A stretch of DNA of 64,000 nt, from NCBI GenBank assembly GCA_016196565.1, contig JACPXK010000033.1:1-64000 (forward strand). The letters run 5' to 3'. Of the stretch, positions 34,217-42,428 are shown piece after piece (the stretch's first letter is position 1; the number at the start of each line of letters is the position of its first letter). Origin of the DNA: Candidatus Omnitrophota bacterium. Its GTDB lineage: Bacteria > Omnitrophota > Omnitrophia > Omnitrophales > Aquincolibacteriaceae. A program made the translations under genes and the position numbers. The notes beneath the pieces were generated by a model, which was given only the letters and a program-made list of their open reading frames with translations, made no database searches and was not told the origin of the DNA.

Positions 34217-34557
34217 CGGATTCAAGCCCCAAACCCCCGATGCGTCCTTATAAAAAACACATTTTAGTCTGTACGGGGCCGCGCTGTGCTCCCGAAACCT
34301 CCGCGGCGGTTTATCAAGGGCTTAAAGACCGCCTCAAAGAACTGAGTCTGCATGACGGCCCCGAGCGTATTCAACGAAGCCAAGCCCATTGTTTTGGCAT
34401 TTGCCAGGGCGGGCCCCTTGCAGTAGTTTATCCCGACGGGGTTTGGTATCATCATTTGACCCCGGAAAAGATGGAAAAGGTGATTCAGGAACACTTGATT
34501 GGGGATAAGCCGGTGGAGGAGTTTATCTTCCACCGCCGGCCGTCTCAGCAGCCTTGA
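34213..34557 (+). CDS. Thioredoxin-like [2Fe-2S] ferredoxin next to cbiX
   Basis: 114 residues. KHILVCTGPRCAPETSAAVY provides Cys-X4-Cys and SQAHCFGICQGGPL provides Cys-X3-Cys, the four ligands of the thioredoxin-fold 2Fe-2S proteins. VVYPDGVWYHHLTPEKMEKVIQEHLI is the usual C-terminal block. A comparable Fe-S protein (CbiW) neighbours cbiX in some anaerobic cobalamin operons, so electron supply in this pathway is likely. ATGA overlap with cbiX. It ends the cobalamin block. Confidence 0.88.
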   Translation: MTDSSPKPPMRPYKKHILVCTGPRCAPETSAAVYQGLKDRLKELSLHDGPERIQRSQAHCFGICQGGPLAVVYPDGVWYHHLTPEKMEKVIQEHLIGDKPVEEFIFHRRPSQQP

Positions 34558-34581
34558 CGCGGGCTTTCTTATCCATATAAT
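34554..34581 (+). promoter_or_regulatory. Sigma-70-type promoter
   Basis: TTGACG (34554-34559), 16-bp spacer, perfect TATAAT (34576-34581). The start would be near 34588, about 19 nt before the ATG at 34607, with AGGAG between. It begins a new transcription unit after the cobalamin operon. Confidence 0.75.
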
Positions 34582-34606
34582 AAACCGTCTTTCATAGGAG
34601 AACTAG

Positions 34607-34954
34607 ATGAACCCTTCAAACGAAAGTAGTCCCACGACCCCTCAGGATCCTGAAATTCAGGACGGCAAGTTTTTTGCTGCCATCGGCTACTTAAGTGTTT
34701 TATGTTTTGTCCCTCTTCTGCTCAAAAAAGGAAATAAATTTGCGCAGTTTCACGGCAAACAAGGTTTGGTTTTATTTATTTTGGAAGTTGCGGCGAGTAT
34801 TTTAAAGGCGGTTCCCGCGCTCGGGGATCTTATTTTTACCGTGGCGTTCGTAGTTTTCGGCATTCTCTCTTTGGTGGGTATCCTTAAAGTGCTTATGGGA
34901 GAATACTGGGAAATGCCGGTAGTTTATGAGGTTGCTAACAGGATCACGCTTTAA
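34607..34954 (+). CDS. Small membrane protein, DUF4870/Tic20-like
   Basis: 115 residues. A polar N-terminal tail (1-22) precedes three hydrophobic segments (about 24-42, 55-72, 76-98). The FFAAIGYLSVLCFVPLLLKK and FAQFHGKQGLVLFI pattern is typical of the DUF4870 family of small membrane proteins; the HxKQGL motif is its hallmark. Function unknown. Own promoter immediately upstream; SD AGGAG. Confidence 0.75.
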   Translation: MNPSNESSPTTPQDPEIQDGKFFAAIGYLSVLCFVPLLLKKGNKFAQFHGKQGLVLFILEVAASILKAVPALGDLIFTVAFVVFGILSLVGILKVLMGEYWEMPVVYEVANRITL

Positions 34955-35085
34955 TACGGCTTCTTAACCCTCCTTCATTTGCGAGGGCGCTGGGCCGGCG
35001 GTTTTCCCGAGCCGGCAAAAAATCTTACCGTCAAAGAAAGGCTCGCCACTAAAGCTCCGGGTGAGTATCTCAGGTGTTTAAATCT
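34955..35085 (+). other. Intergenic leader with inverted repeats, unassigned
   Basis: GCCGGC at about 34995 and 35013 flank GGTTTTCCCGA and could form a hairpin. A second possible stem pairs CTCACC-like GGGTGAG with CTCGCC around 35042-35065. No known riboswitch class was recognised and there is no T-run for a terminator. Confidence 0.25.
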
Positions 35086-36765
35086 ATGCTTCTCGGTCAA
35101 AAAAAAATTCAGGGGGATGAAAAAAATTGGTCCATTATTTTAAATCCGCTCCGCAGTGAACTTGATAAAAAACGCGTTGCCCAAAAAATTTCTGCCGCTT
35201 TTTCGCTTTCTCAAGATGAAGCCTCCGATTTAGTTTCGAACACGCCTATTATATTGCTCGATAATCTGACCCGGGATGACGCGGTCCGGGTAAAACATTA
35301 TTTCCAGTCCAGCGGCGCAGAAATTATGCTCACCAACGATATTTTTCATAAACGCAAATGTTACCGCACCGTTTGGCCCGATCCGCCCAGCCTTTCTTTT
35401 CTTGAAGACTGGAAAGAGGTAAAAGCCGGAAGGGAAGAGGCCCCGGCCGAGGAATTGGCGGTGGAGGAAGCATTGCAGGAAATCCAATCGCTCAGCATGA
35501 ATGCGGCGGATAAAATGCCGGTTCGTGAGGAAAGAGAATCTTTTTCTTCCTCTTCCCAAGAAGAACGCGAACGTTTGATCCGGGATGCGGACCGGTGGAA
35601 GCGCGAAAGCACTTCGTATCAAGCAGAAGTCGTACGGCTCCGCCAGGAGCTTGATCATATGCGCCGTGAATTGGACAAGATTCAAAAGGAACGCGCTTTT
35701 TTTGAGCAGACAAAAACGTCTCAAGACGAACTTGCGAGAAAGCGCGAAAAGGAAACCCATGATTTTCAGGCCCTCCTGAATAATGCGGAAGAAAAATACG
35801 AAGGGCTTAAAGAAGAATACCGGCAAGCTCGAGTTCTCTTAGAGGAAAAACTGGGTCAGGCCAACCGTAAAATCGAGGGCTTTGAAAAACTACGCCACGA
35901 TTTGGAACTGTCCCTCCGTCAGCAAACAGAAAAATATCAGGCGCTTGAAAAGGAATATCATAATGTGCATGCCCTTTTGGAGCGGAAATTATCCGGCTTA
36001 AACGAAGAGGTCACTTCGTGGAAAAATAAAGCCGACGAAATGACGGAGCAAATTCAAAGTTTTGAGACGCATCGGAAAATCCTTGAACAAGGGCTGAAGG
36101 ATCAAAGCGAACAAGCTAATTCATGGCGGAGTAAATATCAAAGTTTTGTCCAGGAAGCGGAAAATGCAAAGGCCGCCTTCCAGGAAGAAAAATCGCAGAG
36201 GCTGAAAATAGAAGAGCATCTTAAAGATCTTGAGAAAAAAATTTCGCGTTGGACGCAAGATCTTGAGTTGAAAAATCGCGAGGCCCGTCAATGGGAACTC
36301 CGGGCGCTTGATTTGGAAAAAGAATTAAACGAAAGCCGCCACGCCTATCAAGAGCAAGAGCGCCTGTTTGAAGGTAAGAACAAGTTGTTCGAAAGTAAAG
36401 AAAGGGAGCTCGAGTCGCTTCGCCGTCAAGTCCGTGAAGTCAATCACCAGATTGAACAGCGCGAAGCCGTTCAGAAGAGAATGCAGCTTATGAGCCAGCT
36501 TGCGGATAAAGAATCAAGGCTCAAAAAACTCGTCACGGATCAGGAAAAAATCGAAGCGGAAATCAGAGGGCGCGAAGAAAGCATGCGGGCCATTTTGATG
36601 GAGCAGGAATCCCTGGAAAAGGAAATTATCGAGGCGAAGCAGACGGAGCGCCATTTGATGGAGCAAATCAACAAAAAAGACAAACCCTCCAAATTTAGAA
36701 TTCTCAACGGCAAGACCGAAGGAACGGTTTTTCAGCCTGCGGGCGATGGGGAAATTGCAGATTAA
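35086..36765 (+). CDS. Long coiled-coil protein with N-terminal alpha/beta domain
   Basis: 559 residues from ATG 35086 (a GTG at 35074 is in frame; the AGG at 35072 favours the ATG). Residues about 10-90 form a small alpha/beta domain: KRVAQKISAAFSLSQDEASDLVSNTP, then RVKHYFQSSGAEIMLTND, reminiscent of the ribosomal L7/L12 C-terminal-like or ferredoxin-like fold. From about 155 to 535 the sequence is almost uninterrupted heptad coiled coil rich in Glu, Lys and Gln. The last 25 residues are globular. No membrane span. Probable structural or scaffold role; no family recognised. Confidence 0.65.
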   Translation: MLLGQKKIQGDEKNWSIILNPLRSELDKKRVAQKISAAFSLSQDEASDLVSNTPIILLDNLTRDDAVRVKHYFQSSGAEIMLTNDIFHKRKCYRTVWPDPPSLSFLEDWKEVKAGREEAPAEELAVEEALQEIQSLSMNAADKMPVREERESFSSSSQEERERLIRDADRWKRESTSYQAEVVRLRQELDHMRRELDKIQKERAFFEQTKTSQDELARKREKETHDFQALLNNAEEKYEGLKEEYRQARVLLEEKLGQANRKIEGFEKLRHDLELSLRQQTEKYQALEKEYHNVHALLERKLSGLNEEVTSWKNKADEMTEQIQSFETHRKILEQGLKDQSEQANSWRSKYQSFVQEAENAKAAFQEEKSQRLKIEEHLKDLEKKISRWTQDLELKNREARQWELRALDLEKELNESRHAYQEQERLFEGKNKLFESKERELESLRRQVREVNHQIEQREAVQKRMQLMSQLADKESRLKKLVTDQEKIEAEIRGREESMRAILMEQESLEKEIIEAKQTERHLMEQINKKDKPSKFRILNGKTEGTVFQPAGDGEIAD

Positions 36766-36770
36766 AGGTC

Positions 36771-37172
36771 ATGATTGAACTGGTCTTGAATAAGATTAAA
36801 GTCGATGAAACCCGCAATGAGCAGGTCATCATTTTCCGTGAAAAAGACGGGAATCGTTATCTTCCGGTGGTGATCGGCATTGCCGAAGTCAATGCCATCA
36901 AACTTAAACTGAGCGGCATCAAACCCCCCCGGCCTTTGACCCATGATTTGCTTTTGGAAGTAATTCAAAGTCTGGGTGCCAAACTCGAAAAAGTAGTGAT
37001 TGATAAATTGCAGAACAATACCTTTTATGCCAAGCTTCATCTCCAAAACGGCAGCAAGGAAGTCATGGTGGATGCGCGTCCTTCCGACAGCGTGGCTTTG
37101 GCCCTGCGCGCCGAAGTCCCCGTTTTTGTCACCGAAGAAGTGATGGGCGCTGCCAGCGTTACCGAATTTTAA
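36771..37172 (+). CDS. Bifunctional nuclease-domain (BFN/DUF151) protein
   Basis: 133 residues. IELVLNKIKVDETRNEQVII and LPVVIGIAEVNAIKLKLSGI are the strands and helix of the DUF151 fold; RPLTHDLLLEVIQSLGAKLEKVVIDKL, the NNTFYAKLHL strand and the VDARPSDSVALALRAEVPVFV motif complete the family. Members are reported as nucleases in plants and occur widely in bacteria with unclear roles. Five bases after the coiled-coil gene stop. Confidence 0.9.
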   Translation: MIELVLNKIKVDETRNEQVIIFREKDGNRYLPVVIGIAEVNAIKLKLSGIKPPRPLTHDLLLEVIQSLGAKLEKVVIDKLQNNTFYAKLHLQNGSKEVMVDARPSDSVALALRAEVPVFVTEEVMGAASVTEF

Positions 37173-37173
37173 T

Positions 37174-38091
37174 ATGAATCAATTCGACGTTGCGATTATC
37201 GGCGGAGGCGGCGCGGGTCTTACGGCCGCGTTGTATACTTCCCGAGCCAAACTCAGCACCCTCCTTTTAGAAAAACTCGTTCCCGGCGGACAAATTGCCC
37301 TCACGGATATCGTAGAAAATTATCCCGGATTTCCGGAAGGGATCACGGGGGGAGAAATTTCTCAGCGCATGGAAGAACAGGCAAAGCGCTACGGCACGCA
37401 GATCGCTTATGAAGAAGTCAAATCAATTGCCAAAAATCCGTCCGGCTCCTTCGAAATAAAAACGTCTTCCGAGACTTACACGTCGCGCGCCATTATTCTG
37501 GCGGCCGGGGCATCGTTCCGCACGTTGGGAGTTGTCCGCGAAAAAGAATTGACCGGACGAGGGGTTTCTTATTGCGCTACTTGTGACGGCGCTTTCTTTA
37601 AAGAAAAAGAGATCATCGTGGTGGGCGGAGGGGATTCCGCCATGCAGGAAGGGCTCTTTCTTACGCGATTTGCCAATAAGGTGTCGGTGATTCATCGCCG
37701 CGACAAATTGCGCGCCAGTCCGATTTTGCAAGAAAGGGCCAAGCAGAATCCGAAAATCCAATTTGTTTGGGATACGGTGGTTGAAAAAATTCAGGGAGAT
37801 AAAAAGGTTGAAGGGGTGACGCTCAAAAATGTCAAAACCCAAGAGGTGCGCGATTTTAAAACCGACGGGGTTTTTGTTTTTATCGGTCACGAGCCGAATA
37901 CCGCCTTTCTCAAAGGGTTCGTGGAGTTGGATGATCATGGGTATGTCAAAGCAGACGCGTCTTTAAAGACTTCGGTGGAGGGAGTCTTTGCCGCCGGTGA
38001 AATTCGTGCCGGGGCCGTCAAACAACTTGTTTCTGCCTGCGGGGAAGGGTGTGAAGCGGCTTTGTCCGCCCAAGCCTATTTGGAACATTAA
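37174..38091 (+). CDS. trxB: Thioredoxin reductase
   Basis: 305 residues. FAD-binding IGGGGAGLTAALYTSRAKL (about 8-26), VENYPGFPEGITGGEI, redox-active CATCDGAFF (about 133), NADPH-binding IVVGGGDSAMQEGLFLT and FAAGEIRAGAVKQLVSACGEG near the end (where most members have DVR). It keeps thioredoxin reduced in the cytoplasm. No thioredoxin gene is adjacent, but a TlpA-like lipoprotein follows directly (stop and start share TAATG). Confidence 0.94.
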   Translation: MNQFDVAIIGGGGAGLTAALYTSRAKLSTLLLEKLVPGGQIALTDIVENYPGFPEGITGGEISQRMEEQAKRYGTQIAYEEVKSIAKNPSGSFEIKTSSETYTSRAIILAAGASFRTLGVVREKELTGRGVSYCATCDGAFFKEKEIIVVGGGDSAMQEGLFLTRFANKVSVIHRRDKLRASPILQERAKQNPKIQFVWDTVVEKIQGDKKVEGVTLKNVKTQEVRDFKTDGVFVFIGHEPNTAFLKGFVELDDHGYVKADASLKTSVEGVFAAGEIRAGAVKQLVSACGEGCEAALSAQAYLEH

Positions 38092-38591
38092 TGAATAGGA
38101 AAGGGGCCTGGCCGCTTTTGCCGCTGCTCCTTCTTATTCTTGCCAGCGGCTGTGAAAAGCGAAATACGATTCAAACCGCTCCCGATTTCCGGCTGCCGTC
38201 TCTTTCAGAGGAAGGAAAAGAAGTTGTCTTATCGGAAGTCCTCAAGGAACATCCTGTCCTCCTCGTTTTTTGGGCGACCTGGTGTCCCTCCTGCATTACC
38301 GAAATCCCTACGCTGAATAAGTGGAATGACGAGTATGAAGCGGCCGGATTGAAGATTTTAGGCATCAATTTTCGCGAGGAAAAATCAAAAATCGCCGCGT
38401 TCGTCAAAGAGCAGGGAATTCATTATCCTGTTTTGATGGATCAAAACGGTGTTGTTGCCGAGCGGTTTGGATTGGACGGGCTGCCCGCAACCGTTTTCGT
38501 AGACCGGAATGGAAAAATTATTTACTTTAGTTTCTCTTTGCCGCACAATATGCCCGCATTGCTCGGGACTACCCCCAAGGAGGGTCTTTGA
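38091..38591 (+). CDS. TlpA/ResA-like thioredoxin-fold lipoprotein
   Basis: 166 residues. The N-terminus LLPLLLLILASGCEK is a lipoprotein signal with lipobox LASGC. The AhpC/TSA-thioredoxin domain has APDFRLPSLSEEGKEVVLSE (about 30-49), the redox motif FWATWCPSC (WCPSC, about 62-66) and GLPATVFVDRNGKI with the cis-proline. It acts in the periplasm, for example in cytochrome c maturation or disulfide reduction. Fragment MNRKGAWPLLP at the start resembles the GGGGCCTGGCC repeat but is probably coincidence. Confidence 0.88.
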   Translation: MNRKGAWPLLPLLLLILASGCEKRNTIQTAPDFRLPSLSEEGKEVVLSEVLKEHPVLLVFWATWCPSCITEIPTLNKWNDEYEAAGLKILGINFREEKSKIAAFVKEQGIHYPVLMDQNGVVAERFGLDGLPATVFVDRNGKIIYFSFSLPHNMPALLGTTPKEGL

Positions 38592-38893
38592 TGGAAGCCA
38601 ATCATAATTTTGATCAAATGATGAAACAGCTGATTCAGCTTTTAAACAAAATGATGTCCAATCACTTTCCCAAAAATAAACTTTCCGAATTCGGTTCTTC
38701 TCTCAAAGACAAAGGCGGCGTGAATTTTAATTTTTACGTCCTTAACGTAACTCCTCTTCCCGAAGACCTTGAGGATTGGGACGACCTTGAGGAAGAATGG
38801 ATGGACGCCGCTGAAGGTTCAGAAGGCGACATTTCGCAGAAACTGAGCCGGGCTGATTTGGATTTTTTAAGACGGCACGGAATACAGTTTTAA
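38591..38893 (+). CDS. Small acidic protein, unknown function
   Basis: 100 residues; start ATG 38591 overlaps the previous stop (TGATG) and has a perfect AAGGAGG at 38577-38583. The N-terminal 30 residues are an amphipathic helix rich in Met and Gln (FDQMMKQLIQLLNKMM). The middle is FNFYVLNVTPLP. The tail is strongly acidic (DLEDWDDLEEEWMD) and ends with LSRADLDFLRRHGIQF. No membrane span or known motif. The strong ribosome binding site shows it is a real gene. Confidence 0.7.
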   Translation: MEANHNFDQMMKQLIQLLNKMMSNHFPKNKLSEFGSSLKDKGGVNFNFYVLNVTPLPEDLEDWDDLEEEWMDAAEGSEGDISQKLSRADLDFLRRHGIQF

Positions 38894-38921
38894 TCCAGCC
38901 CATTTCCGGCTTTCCCCATCG

Positions 38922-39734
38922 ATGAATCGTAAAATCTTTTTTTTACCCGTTTTGTTTTTTGTCTTACTTTCTTTGTTTCAGCCGCCTTCCGCCTACTGTC
39001 TGGATCAGCCTTTTGATCATTCCTCTTGGGAAAAATTCCTTCAAAAGTTTGTGAATGAAAAGGGGGAAATTAATTACAAGGCGGTCAAGGAAGACCCTTC
39101 GCTTTTGAATGAATATCTTGACGGGGTTGCCCAAGTCGATGTTTTGGATTTCCAGGACCACTGGCCGCGCGAAGAAAAACTCGCCTTATTGCTCAATGTC
39201 TATCATGCGGGAGTGATTCGGGCCGTTGCCAACGCCTACCCGGTAAAAAGTATTCAAAGTATTGTCGGCGTTTGGGAAAATCAAGATATCGCCATTGCCC
39301 AAAGAAATTACAGCCTGAATCATATTCTGAAAAACGGGCTGATCGGGACTTTCCGCGATGAAAAAATTCACGCCGTTCTTTTTACCGGCGCCAAGAGTTC
39401 GCCACGGCTTCGCCGGGAAGCCTTTACGGGGGCCAAGGTCGAAGGACAGCTTTTTGTGGCGGCCCGGGAATTTGTCAACGATTCCGAAATCAACAAAATC
39501 GTTCCCGGGGAGAAAAAAATCCATATTTCAAGCGTCTTTAAATGGCATGTGGCTGATTTCCTGCTTGATTTTGGGCGTTTCGAGCCGGATGAGAAATTTT
39601 CCAAACACGAATTGGCGGTGCTTTCTTTTTTAGCTCATTACCTTAACGATACGGAAAAAATTGCTTATCTCGAAGAAAGAAATTATAAAGTTGCTTACCT
39701 TCCCTTTGATTGGGATTTAAATGAATGGCATTAA
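38922..39734 (+). CDS. Secreted DUF547-family protein
   Basis: 270 residues with signal peptide (hydrophobic 6-22, cleavage near AYC). DUF547 features: INYKAVKEDPSLLNEYLDGV (about 43-62), EEKLALLLNVYHAGVIRAV with the LNxYHA motif, LNHILKNGLIGTFRDEKIHAVLFTGAKSSPRL (about 130-160) and the LLDFGRFEPD region. The family is widespread with unknown function; remote similarity to cysteine peptidases has been suggested for related folds. Overlaps the amidohydrolase gene by 14 bp. Confidence 0.82.
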   Translation: MNRKIFFLPVLFFVLLSLFQPPSAYCLDQPFDHSSWEKFLQKFVNEKGEINYKAVKEDPSLLNEYLDGVAQVDVLDFQDHWPREEKLALLLNVYHAGVIRAVANAYPVKSIQSIVGVWENQDIAIAQRNYSLNHILKNGLIGTFRDEKIHAVLFTGAKSSPRLRREAFTGAKVEGQLFVAAREFVNDSEINKIVPGEKKIHISSVFKWHVADFLLDFGRFEPDEKFSKHELAVLSFLAHYLNDTEKIAYLEERNYKVAYLPFDWDLNEWH

Positions 39735-40545
39735 TGTCGCCTGCCTGCAGGTTAATGCCGGTTCAAACTTACAGAAAAATCTCGAGCGTATCTTCCACCA
39801 TTTAAAATCATCGCCGAAGAAGGCGCGCCTTCTTGCCCTTCCTGAAAATTTCAGCTGGCGCGGTTCGTCCAAAGACCTTTCGAAAATCGCTTCGCAATTT
39901 ACTTCCATCATCCGACAGTTTCAGGACTATGCGCGCCGCCGCAAGGTTTTTATTCTTTTGGGCAGTTTGATCGAACCTTCAAAAAAGAAGAATAAATATT
40001 GGAATACGTCTGTTCTTCTTTCGCCTCAGGGAAAAGTTTTGGCCCGTTACCGGAAAATTCATCTTTTTGATATTGGGACCAAGCAAATCAAGGTTAAAGA
40101 ATCTACTCATATTTTAAGCGGGAAGAAAGTTGTGACTGCCTCCCTCGGAAAAATCAAAGCAGGCCTTACGATTTGTTACGATTTACGTTTTCCCGAACTT
40201 TACCGTCAATTGGCCTTTAAAGGAGCAAAGATTATTTTTGTTCCCTCCAATTTTACCTACATTACGGGCAAAGCCCATTGGGAAACTTTGCTTGCCGCCA
40301 GGGCGATTGAAAATCAGGTTTTTATCATCGCGCCGGCTCAGGCGGGGAAAAATCCGGCCTCGGGGGTGCGGAGTTTTGGGACAAGTTTGATCATCGACCC
40401 GTGGGGTAAAGTGCTTGCCCGCGGCGATCGTTGGCATGAAGGATGGATTTTCGCCCGGCTGGATTTAGGAAAGCTGAAGAATCTCCGCCGCTTGTTTCCG
40501 GTTTTGACGCATCGGCGGCTTGGTATTGGATCGCGGAGTAATTAA
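39721..40545 (+). CDS. Nitrilase-superfamily carbon-nitrogen hydrolase
   Basis: 274 residues. The catalytic triad is visible: Glu in LLALPENFSWRG (about 41), Lys in RYRKIHLFDI (about 114) and Cys in AGLTICYDLRFPELYRQLA (about 149). FVPSNFTYITGKAHWETLLAARAIENQVFI and FGTSLIIDPWGKVLARGD (about 175-235) place it in the Nit1/Nit2-like branch, which hydrolyses omega-amides or deaminated glutathione. The window also carries gshA and gshB, so deaminated-glutathione repair is a reasonable but unproven role. Confidence 0.9.
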   Translation: MNGINVACLQVNAGSNLQKNLERIFHHLKSSPKKARLLALPENFSWRGSSKDLSKIASQFTSIIRQFQDYARRRKVFILLGSLIEPSKKKNKYWNTSVLLSPQGKVLARYRKIHLFDIGTKQIKVKESTHILSGKKVVTASLGKIKAGLTICYDLRFPELYRQLAFKGAKIIFVPSNFTYITGKAHWETLLAARAIENQVFIIAPAQAGKNPASGVRSFGTSLIIDPWGKVLARGDRWHEGWIFARLDLGKLKNLRRLFPVLTHRRLGIGSRSN

Positions 40546-40574
40546 GATATCCCAAAAGGAAAAGGATTCGTTGG

Positions 40575-41168
40575 ATGAATCGAGCCGACCTTACAGAACT
40601 TCACTACATTGCACCTCTGTCAAATCTTGCCTTGATCCTCCAGCACGGCATACTCTCAAATTCTAATTTGAAACGAATGGGCATCAAAGCAGAGTCGGTC
40701 GCGTTGGAGGACGTACAAAAAATACGAGCCAAGAAAGTGGTTCCCAGCGGCCGTCCTCTTCACGATTATGCCAATCTTTACGTCTGCGCCAGAAACCCCA
40801 TGATGTATAAAAGGAAAAGCGCAGAACTTGTTGTTGTGAGGGTCGCTATGGATGTGTTAGATTTACCAGGGGTAGTCATTGCAGACGGTAATGCAGCCAG
40901 CGGGTACACGGCATTTTGGCCCTCTCCCACGGGTCTTCACAAGATCAGCAAAGATTTGGTTTTTGCCGAAAGCTGGATCGATGACGACCCGATAGACCGG
41001 CATGTTAAAAGACGAGTCAAGTGTGCTGAAGTTCTTGTCCCTGATAAAGTTGAAACCCGCTTTATTCTTGGCTTTTATGTGCCGAATATGGATGTAAAGA
41101 GTAAGGTTGTTAAAACAACAGGCGGTCTCGCAGTGGATGTAGACGCTCATCTGTTTTTCAAGGATTAA
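40575..41168 (+). CDS. darT: DarT-type DNA ADP-ribosyltransferase toxin
   Basis: 197 residues of the DUF4433/DarT family. LHYIAPLSNLALILQHGILS (about 9-28) is the NAD-binding opening with the conserved His. DYANLYVCARNPMMYKRK and the substrate loop follow, and the catalytic Glu152 lies in RVKCAEVLVPDKV. DarT modifies thymidine in single-stranded DNA and is toxic unless countered by DarG, encoded 5 bp downstream. All key residues look present, so the toxin is probably active. DarTG modules serve as toxin-antitoxin and anti-phage systems. Confidence 0.92.
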   Translation: MNRADLTELHYIAPLSNLALILQHGILSNSNLKRMGIKAESVALEDVQKIRAKKVVPSGRPLHDYANLYVCARNPMMYKRKSAELVVVRVAMDVLDLPGVVIADGNAASGYTAFWPSPTGLHKISKDLVFAESWIDDDPIDRHVKRRVKCAEVLVPDKVETRFILGFYVPNMDVKSKVVKTTGGLAVDVDAHLFFKD

Positions 41169-41173
41169 ATTTT

Positions 41174-42301
41174 ATGATCAAAGTTCTTGTCGGAAACATT
41201 TTTAGTTCAAAAGCCCAGACTATTGTCAACACCGTGAATTGTGTCGGTGTCATGGGCAAGGGCCTTGCTTTGGAATTCAAAAAGCAATTTCCCGAAATGT
41301 ACGAGGATTATTTGCGCCGGTGTGAACGGGGCGAAGTAAAATTGGGCACGCCCTATCTTTACAAAGCATCCACACCGTGGATTTTGAATTTTCCCACAAA
41401 AGATCATTGGCGATCCGTTGCACGTCTTGACGATATTATCCGTGGCCTTCAATTTTTAGCCCGCAATTACAAACAATGGGGAATTACATCCCTTGCCGTG
41501 CCACCTCTTGGATGCGGGCAGGGCCAGTTGGAATGGCATATTGTCGGGCCAACTATGTACCGCCATTTAAATCAGCTTGGCATTCCTATTGAACTATTTG
41601 CGCCGTACGGAACTTCTCATGAAGAACTTGAAATCGAATTTCTCGAGGAAGAAGCCTTGTATGCCAATAATGGCAACGGCCATAGCGCAGCACAGAAATC
41701 AGAACACATCAAGCCAGCATGGGTGGCGTTGGTTGAAATTCTGAGCCGTATCGAAAACCAAAAATATCACTGGCCCGTAAGCCGCACTATTTTCCAAAAA
41801 ATTGCTTATGTGGCAACGGAAGAAGGTTTGCCGACTGATTTGCAATATCAGCGTGGAAGTTTCGGCCCGTTTGCGCCAGAATTAAAACGAGTGATAACGG
41901 GTTTGGTAAATAACGGACTCATTTATGAGGAACATTTAGGGCGAATGTTTTCGGTAAAAATTGGCCCGACATTCACGGATGCTCGAAAAGCCTATGGCGA
42001 TCAATTAAAAAACTGGGATTCTGTTTTGGAAAAGATTACAGATTTATTCATGCGGGTAAACGATACGGAGAAAGCCGAAATCGTCGCGACCGTGCTTTTT
42101 GCCGCACAGGAACTTCACAAAAAAAACAATGGCAACGTTTCGGAAGAAGATGTACTGAAAGCTGTGCTTGCATGGAAACAGCGCAGGAAACCGCCGCTCA
42201 ATCCTGAAAAAATTGCCCTTACCATTAGAAATCTAGCTGCCCTCGGCTGGTTGAATGTCGCCCCCAGCGAAAGCCTTCCCGTCCCCGAAGAAATCACCTG
42301 A
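41174..42301 (+). CDS. darG: DarG antitoxin: macrodomain plus C-terminal domain
   Basis: 375 residues. The macrodomain (1-155) has AQTIVNTVNCVGVMGKGLALEFKKQFP (about 14-40), GTPYLYKASTPWILNFPTKDHWR and SLAVPPLGCGQGQLEW. It removes ADP-ribose from DNA. The C-terminal half (about 190-375), with WVALVEILSRIENQKYHWPVSRTIFQKIAYVATEEGLPTDLQYQ (about 180-225) and a helical tail, is the part that binds and blocks DarT in studied systems. Pairing and order with darT are canonical. Confidence 0.92.
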   Translation: MIKVLVGNIFSSKAQTIVNTVNCVGVMGKGLALEFKKQFPEMYEDYLRRCERGEVKLGTPYLYKASTPWILNFPTKDHWRSVARLDDIIRGLQFLARNYKQWGITSLAVPPLGCGQGQLEWHIVGPTMYRHLNQLGIPIELFAPYGTSHEELEIEFLEEEALYANNGNGHSAAQKSEHIKPAWVALVEILSRIENQKYHWPVSRTIFQKIAYVATEEGLPTDLQYQRGSFGPFAPELKRVITGLVNNGLIYEEHLGRMFSVKIGPTFTDARKAYGDQLKNWDSVLEKITDLFMRVNDTEKAEIVATVLFAAQELHKKNNGNVSEEDVLKAVLAWKQRRKPPLNPEKIALTIRNLAALGWLNVAPSESLPVPEEIT

Positions 42302-42428
42302 TTCAAGATATAGCAATATATGGCAACGCCGAAAAGGGTGCGCCATCCACACTCATACCGTTTGTTGACCTGAAAATCATCGAGTATATTTTATCAAAAC
42401 GCAAGATAACCTCTTGCCATTCAATCAG

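Noticed and set aside
34955..35085. Structured leader before the coiled-coil gene as a riboswitch
   Set aside because: Some inverted repeats are present but no conserved core of any class I know.
38097..38116. AAAGGGGCCTGGCCGCTTTT at the start of the TlpA-like gene as a fifth copy of the GC-rich palindrome
   Set aside because: Only the core is shared; it lies in a lipoprotein signal whose composition can explain it.
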